This document shows, one piece after another, positions 1 through 6,409 of a stretch of 11,913 nt of DNA (the first letter of the stretch is position 1; every line of letters starts with the position of its first letter). The DNA comes from an uncultured bacterium. Lineage in GTDB: Bacteria > Patescibacteriota > Minisyncoccia > Phycocordibacterales > UBA1006. Made by a program: the position numbers and the translations under genes. The DNA lies in NCBI GenBank assembly GCA_937898165.1, contig CALDKO010000091.1, positions 1 through 11,913 of the forward strand. The letters run 5' to 3'. The notes below the pieces were generated by a model, which did no database searches, was not told the origin of the DNA, and worked only from the letters and a program-made list of their open reading frames with translations.

Positions 1-25
1 TTTTAAATTTTAAAATAACAATTTT

Positions 26-57
26 ACACTCTAAATATATCATATTTAGAGTGTTTT
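26..57 (+). terminator. Intrinsic terminator of an upstream gene
   Basis: A perfect 13-bp inverted repeat (26-38 pairs with 42-54) with a 3-nt loop is followed by TTTT. It would end transcription of a rightward gene or RNA lying mostly left of the window. The T-rich sequence 5' of the stem (22-25) could also let it work weakly on the other strand. Confidence 0.75.
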
Positions 58-67
58 GTCAATAATC

Positions 68-96
68 TGGAATTAAGCCTTATTTTATGGTATAAT
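68..96 (+). promoter_or_regulatory. Promoter of the CNNM/CorC-like gene
   Basis: TATAAT at 91-96 is preceded by TGG, an extended -10 of the TGn type. The -35 region at 17-bp spacing (TGGAAT, 68-73) is poor. The -10 ends 12 nt before the ATG at 109, so the mRNA leader would be only about 5 nt. No Shine-Dalgarno sequence is present. Confidence 0.65.
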
Positions 97-108
97 CGTC
101 TCACTTAT

Positions 109-1101
109 ATGGAAATATTTATACAGGCAGTGATTATTATTGTTATTACAGGGTTTTTTGCGATGTTGGAGGCTGCGTTGTTTACCGTATCCTTATCGCG
201 TGCAAAAGTATTACAATCTCAGAAAAAAGCAGGAGCAGACGCATTAGTTACTGTGAAACAGTCTATGGCACGATCAATTTTTTTGTTAGTGGTGTTTATG
301 AACGTTTCAACAGTATTGGGTAGTATTATTTTAGGAAAACATGCCAGTGAGCAATTTGAAGGTTCTCTCGGACTCATTTCATTTTTGATGACCGCAGGAA
401 TTATTTTATTTGGTGAACTTATTCCAAAAAGTATTGGTGATAAACATGCAGAAACGCTTGGTAGATTTTTTGCACCATTCATATTATTAATTACTAAATT
501 GTTTAGCCCAATTGTATGGGTATATGAAAAAGCGATTCATTTTTTAGTAGGGAATCATGTAACACCAGTTTCCGAGGACGATCTACGTATTTTATCTGAA
601 ACCAGTCATGCAGAAGGGAATATTGAGCTTGATGAAAAAAATATTATTTTAAATACGTTTCGTATGAATGATGTATTGGCTCGTGATATTATGACACCGC
701 GTACTGTTATTGAAGCATTGGCAGAAGGAAGTACCTTGGAAGAGGCGTTAATCGTTATTGGTGAAAAACCCTATTCACGAATGCCAGTGTATAAGGGAAC
801 CATTGATACTATTGTAGGTGTGGTAACATCAAAGGATATTTTACGAGGTTTGGCACGTGATGAACACAAGATATTGATTAGTAAATATATTCAACCATGT
901 ACCTATGTACCAGAAACAATGCGTGCGGATCATTTACTAGCACTATTCCAATCAAAGAAAATTCACTGTGCTATTGTTGTTGATGAGTTCAAAGGGACAG
1001 CAGGATTTATTACACTTGAAGATGTGCTGGAAGTATTAGTAGGTGAAATTATGGATGAAACCGATGAACACGAAGATCTCCGAAATATTATTAATGCATA
1101 A
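109..1101 (+). CDS. CNNM/CorC-type membrane protein (DUF21 plus CBS pair)
   Basis: This 330-aa protein belongs to the CNNM/CorC/HlyC group, linked in characterised members to Mg2+ or other divalent cation transport and resistance. Residues 1-140 form a DUF21 membrane domain with about four hydrophobic segments (near 5-27, 55-76, 87-108 and 120-140), including the FGELIPKSIG stretch at 101-110 typical of the family. A linker carries ARDIMTPRT (191-199), the family signature opening the first CBS domain (about 194-245). The second CBS domain covers about 262-315 and includes ITLEDVLEVLVGEIMDE. The protein stops just after this. The CorC_HlyC transporter-associated domain that brings many bacterial members to 420-440 aa is absent, and nothing downstream suggests a frameshift, so the short form looks natural. 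It has its own promoter and terminator. The family assignment is firm, but the transported substrate is unknown. Confidence 0.92.
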   Translation: MEIFIQAVIIIVITGFFAMLEAALFTVSLSRAKVLQSQKKAGADALVTVKQSMARSIFLLVVFMNVSTVLGSIILGKHASEQFEGSLGLISFLMTAGIILFGELIPKSIGDKHAETLGRFFAPFILLITKLFSPIVWVYEKAIHFLVGNHVTPVSEDDLRILSETSHAEGNIELDEKNIILNTFRMNDVLARDIMTPRTVIEALAEGSTLEEALIVIGEKPYSRMPVYKGTIDTIVGVVTSKDILRGLARDEHKILISKYIQPCTYVPETMRADHLLALFQSKKIHCAIVVDEFKGTAGFITLEDVLEVLVGEIMDETDEHEDLRNIINA

Positions 1102-1108
1102 ACACTAA

Positions 1109-1140
1109 AAAATCCAGACATAATTTGTCTGGATTTTGTT
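1109..1140. terminator. Bidirectional terminator between convergent genes
   Basis: A 12-bp perfect stem (1109-1120 with 1126-1137) has a 5-nt loop, an A-run on its left and TTTT within its right arm. It lies between the convergent CNNM-like gene and the small minus-strand gene ending at 1140, and can serve both. Confidence 0.85.
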
Positions 1141-1499
1141 TAATGAACTTCTAATGAATTAGATATTGCTTTATTTAGTTTGTTTTCAAGTTGATGCATT
1201 TTTTCTATTAATTCACTACGAAGTCTGTATTGGTCGCCTGTCGGTTTCAGATCTTTATCATTAAAAATTTGATCGCGCACAAAGCTATTTTTTAGCTGTG
1301 TTACTTCTTTCAAGATTTCTTCTAGGTGAGTTGATCCTAGTTTACTAGCTTGCTCAGCTTGTTTATAAAGATCCTTAATTTTCTTGCGCGTACTTTTTAA
1401 GAATACATCGATATCATTTGTTGGCCGTAGCACTAATAGCACCCTGATTACTACATAGACAATGAATAATACAATAGCTCCAGTAATTATTTTTCCCAT
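1140..1499 (-). CDS. Small membrane-anchored coiled-coil protein, unknown function
   Basis: I do not recognise a family for this 119-aa protein. Residues 4-24 (IITGAIVLFIVYVVIRVLLVL) form one hydrophobic segment, which is followed by Arg-Pro. The rest (about 30-119) is strongly charged and predicted helical, with heptad-like Leu and Ile spacing in DVFLKSTRKKIKDLYKQAEQ and in the C-terminal part (LIEKMHQLENKLNKAI). This suggests a single-pass protein with a cytoplasmic coiled coil, possibly a scaffold or envelope-associated factor, but that is only inference. The ATG at 1499 is the only plausible start and follows a promoter-like sequence by 15 nt. The gene is divergent from the nucleoside hydrolase, with 95 bp between the starts, and convergent with the CNNM-like gene. 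Confidence 0.75.
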   Translation of the reverse strand: MGKIITGAIVLFIVYVVIRVLLVLRPTNDIDVFLKSTRKKIKDLYKQAEQASKLGSTHLEEILKEVTQLKNSFVRDQIFNDKDLKPTGDQYRLRSELIEKMHQLENKLNKAISNSLEVH

Positions 1500-1515
1500 G
1501 TTGTTATTTTTTATA

Positions 1516-1544
1516 TAAATAGCATTATATTACTTCATTGTCAA
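1516..1544 (-). promoter_or_regulatory. Promoter of the coiled-coil protein gene
   Basis: On the minus strand TTGACA (1539-1544) is followed after 17 nt by TATTTA (1516-1521). The predicted transcript starts about 8-10 nt before the ATG at 1499. A TATAAT lies inside the spacer, but it has no good -35 box. Confidence 0.5.
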
Positions 1545-1558
1545 TGAATATGCACATA

Positions 1559-1587
1559 TTGATAATATTGTTCTAATAACGTATATA
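1559..1587 (+). promoter_or_regulatory. Promoter of the nucleoside hydrolase gene, leaderless type
   Basis: TTGATA (1559-1564), a 17-nt spacer and TATATA (1582-1587) are followed by exactly 7 nt before the ATG at 1595. Transcription would start at or next to the A of the start codon. Confidence 0.7.
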
Positions 1588-1594
1588 TGTATAT

Positions 1595-2467
1595 ATGGTA
1601 CCTGAATATTACTCTACAAAAGCTATTATTTTAGACACTGACATCGGGTATGATCCAGATGATTTGTTTGCACTACTTTTTCTGTATAAGTTAGCTGGTG
1701 AAAATATTAAACTTATTATTACGGCAAATGAAGTAGGTCACAAACGAATACAATTTTTAAAAAACATACTTGATGATATGCACGTAAATAATATATCTAT
1801 TGTTGAGGGTTCAGATTTAGGATTAGATAAATTTACCGTTGATGACATATTACGAACCTCTAATTTTTCTAAGGAAACTGATGTTACTTCTAAAGTAAAA
1901 TCAGTCATCGATAATTATAAAGATGTTATCTATATTGGAATAGGTGGTTTTACTAATCTTTCTAAATTTATTGAGCAATACCCTGACGATGCAAAGAAGA
2001 TGAAAATAGTTGTAATGGGAGGTGCTATTAATTACGAACGTCATGCAGGGTGGGTTGAGTTTAATGTAAAAATTGATACTGAATCAGCCCAGAGGGTATT
2101 AGAATCTGGTTGTGATATTAGTTATATAATGGCACAAACAACGCATAATCCAATATATGAAGTTACCAAAGAACATATTTTGTATAAAAAATTACAGGAA
2201 AGTAAATTACCAGAACATCAGCTATTGTTGAAACATTTAGACCTGTGGTTTGCAAAAACTGGACATGGAACATCAATGCATGATCCATTAACGGTTGCTG
2301 TTGCGTTGGGAATGGAATATGTAACCCTGAATGAATCAAAAGTTATTTTTCAGGATAATCGTTTTAAACTTGATGATAATGGTTATACTATTGCATGGAG
2401 TGATCCAGAATCCAAAGCAACAGAATTTATGGACTTTCTTGAAAAAACATTATTCAATGATAAATAA
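1595..2467 (+). CDS. Nucleoside hydrolase (IUNH family)
   Basis: This 290-aa protein has the marks of the inosine-uridine-preferring nucleoside hydrolase family, which cleaves the N-glycosidic bond of ribonucleosides and releases base and ribose. The N-terminal DTDIGYDPDD (14-23) is the Ca2+-binding aspartate cluster, in the variant with one extra residue before the DD pair. GGFTNLSKF (117-125) matches the usual G-P-L-T-N-L-A element. MGGA (141-144) and EFN (155-157), followed by D161, match the ribose-contacting region. MHDPL (228-232) carries the late His-Asp pair. Length is slightly short of the usual 300-330 aa. Catalytic features look intact, but substrate preference cannot be read from sequence. 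The role is probably nucleoside salvage, which would suit an organism dependent on scavenged nucleosides. It is a single-gene unit with a promoter abutting its ATG and a terminator shared with xth. Confidence 0.88.
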   Translation: MVPEYYSTKAIILDTDIGYDPDDLFALLFLYKLAGENIKLIITANEVGHKRIQFLKNILDDMHVNNISIVEGSDLGLDKFTVDDILRTSNFSKETDVTSKVKSVIDNYKDVIYIGIGGFTNLSKFIEQYPDDAKKMKIVVMGGAINYERHAGWVEFNVKIDTESAQRVLESGCDISYIMAQTTHNPIYEVTKEHILYKKLQESKLPEHQLLLKHLDLWFAKTGHGTSMHDPLTVAVALGMEYVTLNESKVIFQDNRFKLDDNGYTIAWSDPESKATEFMDFLEKTLFNDK

Positions 2468-2492
2468 AAAACTTCCTACAAAGAAGTTTTTT
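2466..2492. terminator. Bidirectional terminator between nucleoside hydrolase and xth
   Basis: A 10-bp stem AAAAAACTTC/GAAGTTTTTT (2466-2475 with 2483-2492) has a 7-nt loop. The A- and T-rich ends make it usable on both strands. It overlaps the stop codons of both convergent genes. Confidence 0.8.
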
Positions 2493-3285
2493 ATATTGCT
2501 ATATTTAATAGAACAGGACAATGATCAGATCCCATAAACTCAGGATGGATGGATGAACCTACTACTTTTGATGTTAATATTTTTGATACAAACCAATAAT
2601 CAATTCTCCAGCCAACATTTCGCGCACGAGCATTTGCAAAATGACTCCACCAACTGTAATGTCCATTGCCAGTTGTAAACATACGAAAAGTATCAACAAA
2701 CCCTGCTGCATGTATTTTATCAATACCAGCACGTTCTTCGTCAGTAAACCCATGTTCGCCAACGTTTGCCTTTGGGTTAGCAAGATCATCAAACGTATGT
2801 GCAACATTCAAATCTCCGCAAAAAATAACCGGTTTTATTTTTTCTAATTCTTTGCAGTATTCTAAAAATGCAGGATCCCAATTTTTATTACGTAAATGTA
2901 AACGGCTGAGATCAGGTTTAGAATTTGGTGTATATACATTTACTACAAAACATTTTTTCAATTCAACAGCAATAACACGACCCTCAGTATTTGGATCACC
3001 ATATTGATCTGTCAGTGTATATTTTTTAATAATATGTTCTGGAAAATCTAACAGTATCTGCATTGGTTTTTCTTTGGTAAATATCGCAGTTCCGCTGTAA
3101 CCCTTTTTTACCGCTGAATTCCAATACTCATGGTAGTTAGGCAAATCAAGAGGGGATTCATGTTGCATTGCCTTTGTTTCTTGCAAGCAAATAACATCAG
3201 GTTCTAACTGTTCAACCATCGGAACAAATAAATTTTTTTTATGAACTGCACGTATTCCATTTACATTCCAAGAAACTAGTTTCAT
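2491..3285 (-). CDS. xth: Exonuclease III / AP endonuclease
   Basis: This 264-aa enzyme is of the ExoIII/ExoA (Xth) family, part of the EEP superfamily. It cleaves DNA 5' to abasic sites and clears 3' blocking groups in base excision repair. All the expected active-site elements are visible: WNVNGIR (6-12, metal or phosphate Asn7), LQETK with Glu36, VYTPNS with Tyr118, GDLNVAH with Asp158 and Asn160, GWRIDYWFVS with Asp229, and GSDHCPV with the Asp254-His255 pair. Length matches the family (250-270 aa). I place the start at 3285, because MKLVSWNVNGIR is the classic N-terminus and an extended -10 box ends 7 nt upstream. The longer open frame to 3504 would run across this promoter and into the divergent gene. 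The gene is convergent with the nucleoside hydrolase. Confidence 0.96.
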   Translation of the reverse strand: MKLVSWNVNGIRAVHKKNLFVPMVEQLEPDVICLQETKAMQHESPLDLPNYHEYWNSAVKKGYSGTAIFTKEKPMQILLDFPEHIIKKYTLTDQYGDPNTEGRVIAVELKKCFVVNVYTPNSKPDLSRLHLRNKNWDPAFLEYCKELEKIKPVIFCGDLNVAHTFDDLANPKANVGEHGFTDEERAGIDKIHAAGFVDTFRMFTTGNGHYSWWSHFANARARNVGWRIDYWFVSKILTSKVVGSSIHPEFMGSDHCPVLLNIAI

Positions 3286-3292
3286 ATGAATA

Positions 3293-3301
3293 ACTATAAC
3301 A
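3293..3301 (-). promoter_or_regulatory. Promoter of xth, extended -10, leaderless type
   Basis: On the minus strand TGT-TATAGT (3301-3293) is an extended -10 ending exactly 7 nt before the ATG at 3285. No convincing -35 is seen. It supports the short start of xth. Confidence 0.6.
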
Positions 3302-3322
3302 TGACAGGGTAATGGTAGAGAC

Positions 3323-3351
3323 TTGATTATATCCAATACTCGTGCTATTGT
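3323..3351 (+). promoter_or_regulatory. Promoter of the 118-aa protein gene
   Basis: TTGATT (3323-3328), a 17-nt spacer and TATTGT (3346-3351) preceded by TGC form a plausible extended promoter. The predicted transcript start near 3358 leaves a leader of about 26 nt before the ATG at 3384. The -10 region TGCTATTGTCT is repeated exactly in the promoter at 3783-3811. Confidence 0.5.
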
Positions 3352-3383
3352 CTGCATGAATTTAAAACCAAAAATATAAGAAC

Positions 3384-3740
3384 ATGAGCCAAAAGATTGT
3401 TGAAAACGAGTTCCATCAGATTTGGAAACAGGTAGATGAACTATTACCCGAAGCAATGAACAGAAAAAGTGCTGCTGAAGTTGTAAAAACTGAAGGTCTA
3501 GCAAATTTAGATGTTTTCTTTAATGAGCACAGAAAAACCGTTAAGGAACTGCTCGACGTTTCCATAAAAAAAATAACACCCGAACAGGAAAGTTATTTAG
3601 AAACATTGTATGATGACATCGTTGCGTTAATTGAAAATTGTATCCCAGAAAAAGGAGGCTACAATTGCAAACAAAAAGTAAAATATAAAGAAATCGTTGT
3701 TATCTTTATTGCTTGCTTTAAAAAATGGGAAATTTTCTAA
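3384..3740 (+). CDS. Hypothetical protein, 118 aa
   Basis: I do not recognise this family. Residues 1-88 are acidic and mainly helical (for example FHQIWKQVDELLPEAM, VFFNEHRKTVKELLDVSIKK, ESYLETLYDDIVALIENCIP) with no membrane segment, consistent with a small helical bundle. From residue about 89 (GGYNCKQKVKYKE) the character changes to a basic, aromatic and hydrophobic tail (EIVVIFIACFKKWEIF). This could be a membrane-associating tail, or a sign that a frameshift has changed the original C-terminus. AAAGGAGG, one of the few good Shine-Dalgarno-like sequences in the window, lies inside the gene at 3651-3658, but no sizeable ORF follows it. The gene is divergent from xth, has its own promoter and is followed by a hairpin. 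It is a moderately secure gene of unknown role. Confidence 0.6.
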   Translation: MSQKIVENEFHQIWKQVDELLPEAMNRKSAAEVVKTEGLANLDVFFNEHRKTVKELLDVSIKKITPEQESYLETLYDDIVALIENCIPEKGGYNCKQKVKYKEIVVIFIACFKKWEIF

Positions 3741-3745
3741 AATAT

Positions 3746-3769
3746 AAACCTCGACACATGTCGGGGTTT
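3746..3769 (+). terminator. Hairpin after the 118-aa gene
   Basis: A 10-bp stem with one G-U pair (3746-3755 with 3760-3769) and a 4-nt loop lies 6 nt after the stop codon. It has TTT at its 3' edge but no longer U-run, so termination may be weak. Confidence 0.5.
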
Positions 3770-3782
3770 ACCTATAGTTACC

Positions 3783-3811
3783 TTGACTCATTAGACCATT
3801 TTTGCTATTGT
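3783..3811 (+). promoter_or_regulatory. Promoter of a candidate small RNA
   Basis: TTGACT (3783-3788), a 17-nt spacer ending in TGC, and TATTGT (3806-3811) form a good extended promoter in a gap with no protein ORF. A strong terminator lies 140 bp downstream on the same strand. Confidence 0.55.
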
Positions 3812-3817
3812 CTCATT

Positions 3818-3978
3818 TCGTGAGTAACCAGTGGGGAAACTGTCAGACTTATGTTGTTCTTTAAAAAACCGAAAACTAGATTACCGTCCTGAATGGCCTG
3901 ACCAGCCTTTGTTTATGCATCTTAATAAAATTACGTTTTGAAAAACCCTTACCATTTTTGGTAGGGGTTTATTTTTTT
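3818..3978 (+). ncRNA. Candidate ~160-nt RNA of unknown family
   Basis: The 228-bp gap between the 118-aa gene and the methyltransferase holds no convincing ORF. It does hold a promoter (3783-3811) and a strong terminator (3943-3978), predicting an RNA starting near 3818. Internal structure includes CAGT/ACTG around GGGGAA (about 3829-3842) and GGC/GCC at about 3895-3907. I looked for 6S, SRP, tmRNA and RNase P signatures, such as the GGAAGCAGCC-type SRP loop, and did not find them. A short stretch (AATGGCCTGACCA, about 3892-3904) closely matches AATGGACTGACCA in the candidate RNA at 8633-8695. The 3' end overlaps the end of the convergent methyltransferase gene. An expressed RNA is plausible, but its role is unknown. 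Confidence 0.42.
3943..3978. terminator. Strong bidirectional terminator
   Basis: A 12-bp stem with one G-U pair (3943-3954 with 3959-3970) and a TTTT loop is followed by A and seven T on the plus strand. On the minus strand it follows the methyltransferase stop codon and ends in GGGTTTTT. It serves both the candidate RNA and the methyltransferase. Confidence 0.85.
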
Positions 3979-4631
3979 CTGAATAATGTGAATAATAATA
4001 CAAGCTTATCGCCAGGATCACTTCTGATTTCAAACGTATGGTTTTTTTGATCTACTACTTCAAAACCATTTTTTTCAAATAAAGGATTTAATATTTCAGG
4101 TGAAAAGAAATAATAGGAAACACCAAATTTTTCATACGGCGATTGATTGTTCATTTTTGGTGTGAAACCTAAAAATCGTGGTGTTTCAGATGAAAGAGTA
4201 ATTGATAATACATATCCATGTTGTTCGGTAACTCGATACAACTCTGATAGATATTGGTTCCATTGATCAATTTTTAAATGTTGGAGCACACCAATTTCAG
4301 TAACTAATGGAAAACTATGATCTGTAAATGGTAGGTCTGTTGCATACCCGTGAACGAATCTAGCTTTTGCCGCATATGCATGGAGTTTGATATCTGCGTT
4401 CACTTTATCAACAATGGTGCGAACATAATCTAATCCAATTACACGAAAACCATGTTCAATTAATTTGAACGCCCACACACCGCGACCAGATCCAATGTCC
4501 AGTACAATACTATTAGGAGTGATTGCGGGTAACATATCCAATGCTATTTGATGATATGGTGTTTGTGTCCATATATCAGAACCAGTACGATATGCTGTAT
4601 CAAAATATTGATGTTGAGATTCATGAGTCAT
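3969..4631 (-). CDS. Class I SAM-dependent methyltransferase
   Basis: This 220-aa protein has a Rossmann-fold methyltransferase domain. Motif I is VLDIGSGRG (43-51), the acidic residue binding the SAM ribose is in VIGLDYV (D68), and ATDLPFTDHSFPLVTEIGVLQHL (97-119) carries the post-II and motif IV region. The pattern matches the Methyltransf_11/25 type, which act on small molecules, lipids or tRNA-like substrates. The substrate cannot be assigned. I choose the second Met (MTHESQHQYFD, at 4631) as start, because TATAAT ends exactly 7 nt before it and the upstream Met at 4649 would be ahead of the predicted transcript start. It is a single gene, convergent with the candidate RNA at 3818 and divergent from the 182-aa protein gene. 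Confidence 0.88.
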   Translation of the reverse strand: MTHESQHQYFDTAYRTGSDIWTQTPYHQIALDMLPAITPNSIVLDIGSGRGVWAFKLIEHGFRVIGLDYVRTIVDKVNADIKLHAYAAKARFVHGYATDLPFTDHSFPLVTEIGVLQHLKIDQWNQYLSELYRVTEQHGYVLSITLSSETPRFLGFTPKMNNQSPYEKFGVSYYFFSPEILNPLFEKNGFEVVDQKNHTFEIRSDPGDKLVLLFTLFRKK

Positions 4632-4638
4632 TACTACT

Positions 4639-4666
4639 ATTATAGACAACCAGTAGGAATTGTCAC
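4639..4666 (-). promoter_or_regulatory. Promoter of the methyltransferase, leaderless type
   Basis: On the minus strand GTGACA (4661-4666), a 16-nt spacer and a perfect TATAAT (4639-4644) are followed by 7 nt and the ATG at 4631. The transcript is expected to begin at the start codon. Confidence 0.7.
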
Positions 4667-4719
4667 GGCATATTTTTTATACTTATTAAATAGTTTGAAT
4701 ATGAAAATAGGGAATACAT

Positions 4720-4757
4720 AGTCAAACGTTGACTTTTATTATTATTTCTGGTACTAC
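4720..4757 (+). promoter_or_regulatory. Promoter with palindromic -35 region
   Basis: AGTCAAACGTTGACT (4720-4734) is an inverted repeat of 6-bp arms around ACG. Its right arm is a TTGACT -35 box for the plus strand, followed after 17 nt by TGG-TACTAC (-10 at 4752-4757). The start would lie near 4764, 18 nt before the ATG at 4782. The left arm is the same -35 on the other strand, but with only a poor -10. The palindrome could also be a regulator site. Confidence 0.45.
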
Positions 4758-4781
4758 TGTTCATAAATAAAAGTATTAACA

Positions 4782-5330
4782 ATGGAAATAAAACAGCAAA
4801 CAGTGAAAATCTTTGTAATTAATTTTGGAACAGTAGAAAATCCTTGGAATCTGTTCTGTGGTATTGATGAACACCGGGTAGTATTTTTTAAGTACCTTGA
4901 AATGTTTTCATTACCTGCACAGGGTTCGATAAACACACAAATTATCTTTTTCCGTAATGGTGAAATAATTAATTCATTGATCCCTTATATCAGTGGGGAA
5001 CACGGATCGCCATTTCGATTGGAAATTGGAAAAAATCGAATACATACAAAATTTCCAATCTATGAATCATCAAAATTTTTTTCAGGAGATTTTACTGAAG
5101 GTGATATTATTGAAATCTATAAAAAAGATTGGGACACGGAAGATAATCCGTTATCATTAATTTCAACCCATCGGTCTGTTGGACACGATTTTCATTTTGT
5201 TTTTCATGGTGATGAAATTGCACAAAAAATCGTACAATTTTCAGGTATGACCTATCGTGACCTTTCAGATAAAAAAGTTATTTTTGAAAATAAGCCTGGT
5301 GAATCTAAAAGATACATTTCGCATTTTTAA
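4782..5330 (+). CDS. Hypothetical protein, 182 aa
   Basis: I do not recognise a family. The protein has no signal peptide or membrane segment and is rich in aromatic and charged residues. Alternating hydrophobic stretches (VKIFVINFG, RVVFFKYLEMF, TQIIFFRNGEIINSLI, DIIEIYKK, HDFHFVFHG) suggest a mostly beta-strand fold, and the C-terminal third adds a helical EIAQKIVQFSG and charged residues. FRLEIGKNRIHTKFPIY and GDFTEGDIIEIYK resemble ligand- or nucleic-acid-binding beta barrels only in a general way. I infer a soluble cytoplasmic protein. The ATG at 4782 is the first in frame and sits 24 nt after the -10 box. It is a single-gene unit ending in a shared terminator, divergent from the methyltransferase and convergent with the recombinase. 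Confidence 0.7.
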   Translation: MEIKQQTVKIFVINFGTVENPWNLFCGIDEHRVVFFKYLEMFSLPAQGSINTQIIFFRNGEIINSLIPYISGEHGSPFRLEIGKNRIHTKFPIYESSKFFSGDFTEGDIIEIYKKDWDTEDNPLSLISTHRSVGHDFHFVFHGDEIAQKIVQFSGMTYRDLSDKKVIFENKPGESKRYISHF

Positions 5331-5342
5331 AAACAAATAAAC

Positions 5343-5371
5343 AAAAACAGAACATACGTGTTCTGTTTTTT
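5343..5371. terminator. Bidirectional terminator between the 182-aa gene and xer
   Basis: A perfect 12-bp stem AAAAACAGAACA/TGTTCTGTTTTT (5343-5354 with 5359-5370) has loop TACG. The A- and T-rich ends allow use by both convergent genes. Confidence 0.88.
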
Positions 5372-5383
5372 ATTTTATAAAAA

Positions 5384-6331
5384 TTATTTCCCATGAAATT
5401 TTTTGTGAACCTCGCGAAGCTGTTTATCAGTTACGTGGGTATAGACCTGTGTGGTTGCAATGTTAGCATGTCCCAACATTACCTGGACCGATCGAATGTC
5501 AGCACCGTTTGATAATAAATCTGTTGCAAAACTGTGACGCAACACGTGCGGCGTCACGCGCTTTGAAATTCCTGCAACAGTTGCATAATGTTTCACAATC
5601 CGTTCAATAGATCGTGGTGTCAGTCGCATGTCGGCAGATGATTTTGCTGATACATTTACAAACATTGGTTCTGCAAAATCTTTGCGAACACTCAAATATT
5701 TTTTAATTGCATCACGCGCGCGGTCTGAAATAAATACGACGCGGACCTTGTCACCTTTTCCTCGAATTGAAAATTCATCTTTACTTAAATCTAATCCTCG
5801 GTTAAGGGAACATAATTCTGACAGACGAAGTCCAGTAGAAAAAAATAATTCGAGCAGTGCGCGGTCACGATAACGAACAATATTTCTTTCACTTTGTTTT
5901 TTTTCAGACTCTGGTTTTGTCAGATTTTCCATCATTGGCGCTTCCAGGAATCTTTTTAGTTCATCGCCTGACAATGGATCAATATCACGTGATCCAGTTT
6001 TGGCTAGTTCTATCGCATCTGGGGTGAGTGCCTCAATGCCACGTTTTCGTAAATATTTTAAAAATGAACGTAGTGCAATGAGATAATAATTTTGCGTTGC
6101 CTTTTTCATGGTGCCTTGTGATTGACCTTTTACTTTCACGCCCTTGGAACGGTTCAGATGTAATCTGAACTCTCTTAAAATATTTTCATTAATATCTGAA
6201 ACATGTTGAATTTTTCCAAACTCAAAAAAAACATCCAAGTAATGTTCGTAATTACGAACAGTGTTTAATGCACGTCCACGTTCGATTTCAACATATTCTA
6301 AAAATTGTCTTTTGAGGTCTGCAATAGTCAT
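5384..6331 (-). CDS. xerD: Xer-type tyrosine recombinase
   Basis: This 315-aa site-specific recombinase of the XerC/XerD family cuts and rejoins DNA through a 3'-phosphotyrosine. Residues 1-100 form the SAM-like core-binding domain (QFLEYVEIERGRALNTVRNYEHYL). The catalytic domain carries all the active residues: R169 in STGLRLSEL, K192 in GKGDKVR, H262 and R265 in HVLRHSFATDLL, H288 in LGHANIATTQ and the nucleophile Y297 in VYTHV. Length is that of chromosomal Xer proteins (295-320 aa), and no phage or integron features surround it. The most likely role is chromosome dimer resolution, possibly as the only Xer protein of a reduced genome. I saw no dif-like site in the window. The ATG at 6331 follows an extended -10 by 11 nt. 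It is divergent from the 572-aa gene with overlapping promoters. XerC versus XerD cannot be decided here. Confidence 0.92.
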   Translation of the reverse strand: MTIADLKRQFLEYVEIERGRALNTVRNYEHYLDVFFEFGKIQHVSDINENILREFRLHLNRSKGVKVKGQSQGTMKKATQNYYLIALRSFLKYLRKRGIEALTPDAIELAKTGSRDIDPLSGDELKRFLEAPMMENLTKPESEKKQSERNIVRYRDRALLELFFSTGLRLSELCSLNRGLDLSKDEFSIRGKGDKVRVVFISDRARDAIKKYLSVRKDFAEPMFVNVSAKSSADMRLTPRSIERIVKHYATVAGISKRVTPHVLRHSFATDLLSNGADIRSVQVMLGHANIATTQVYTHVTDKQLREVHKKFHGK

Positions 6332-6342
6332 ATTGTTTTTTC

Positions 6343-6351
6343 ATTATATCA
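6343..6351 (-). promoter_or_regulatory. Promoter of xer, extended -10
   Basis: On the minus strand TGA-TATAAT (6351-6343) is an extended -10 box, with 11 nt between it and the ATG at 6331. The -35 region is weak. It lies about 45 bp from the divergent promoter at 6392-6400. Confidence 0.6.
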
Positions 6352-6391
6352 CAATTTGGCATGCTAAAAATTTATGAGAAATTTGGTGTCA

Positions 6392-6400
6392 TGGTATACT
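6392..6400 (+). promoter_or_regulatory. Promoter of the 572-aa gene, extended -10
   Basis: TGG-TATACT (6392-6400) lies 9 nt before the ATG at 6410, predicting a leader of about 2 nt. This box lies inside the longer open frame that begins at 6374, which argues for 6410 as the start. No good -35 is visible. Confidence 0.6.
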
Positions 6401-6409
6401 GTTAACAAT

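Noticed and set aside
3286..3504. N-terminal extension of xth to 3504
   Set aside because: It would cross the xth promoter and the start of the divergent 118-aa gene, and homologous enzymes start at MKLVSWNVNG.
3651..3667. Good Shine-Dalgarno-like AAAGGAGG followed by TTG
   Set aside because: The TTG frame ends after seven codons, and the sequence lies within the 118-aa ORF.
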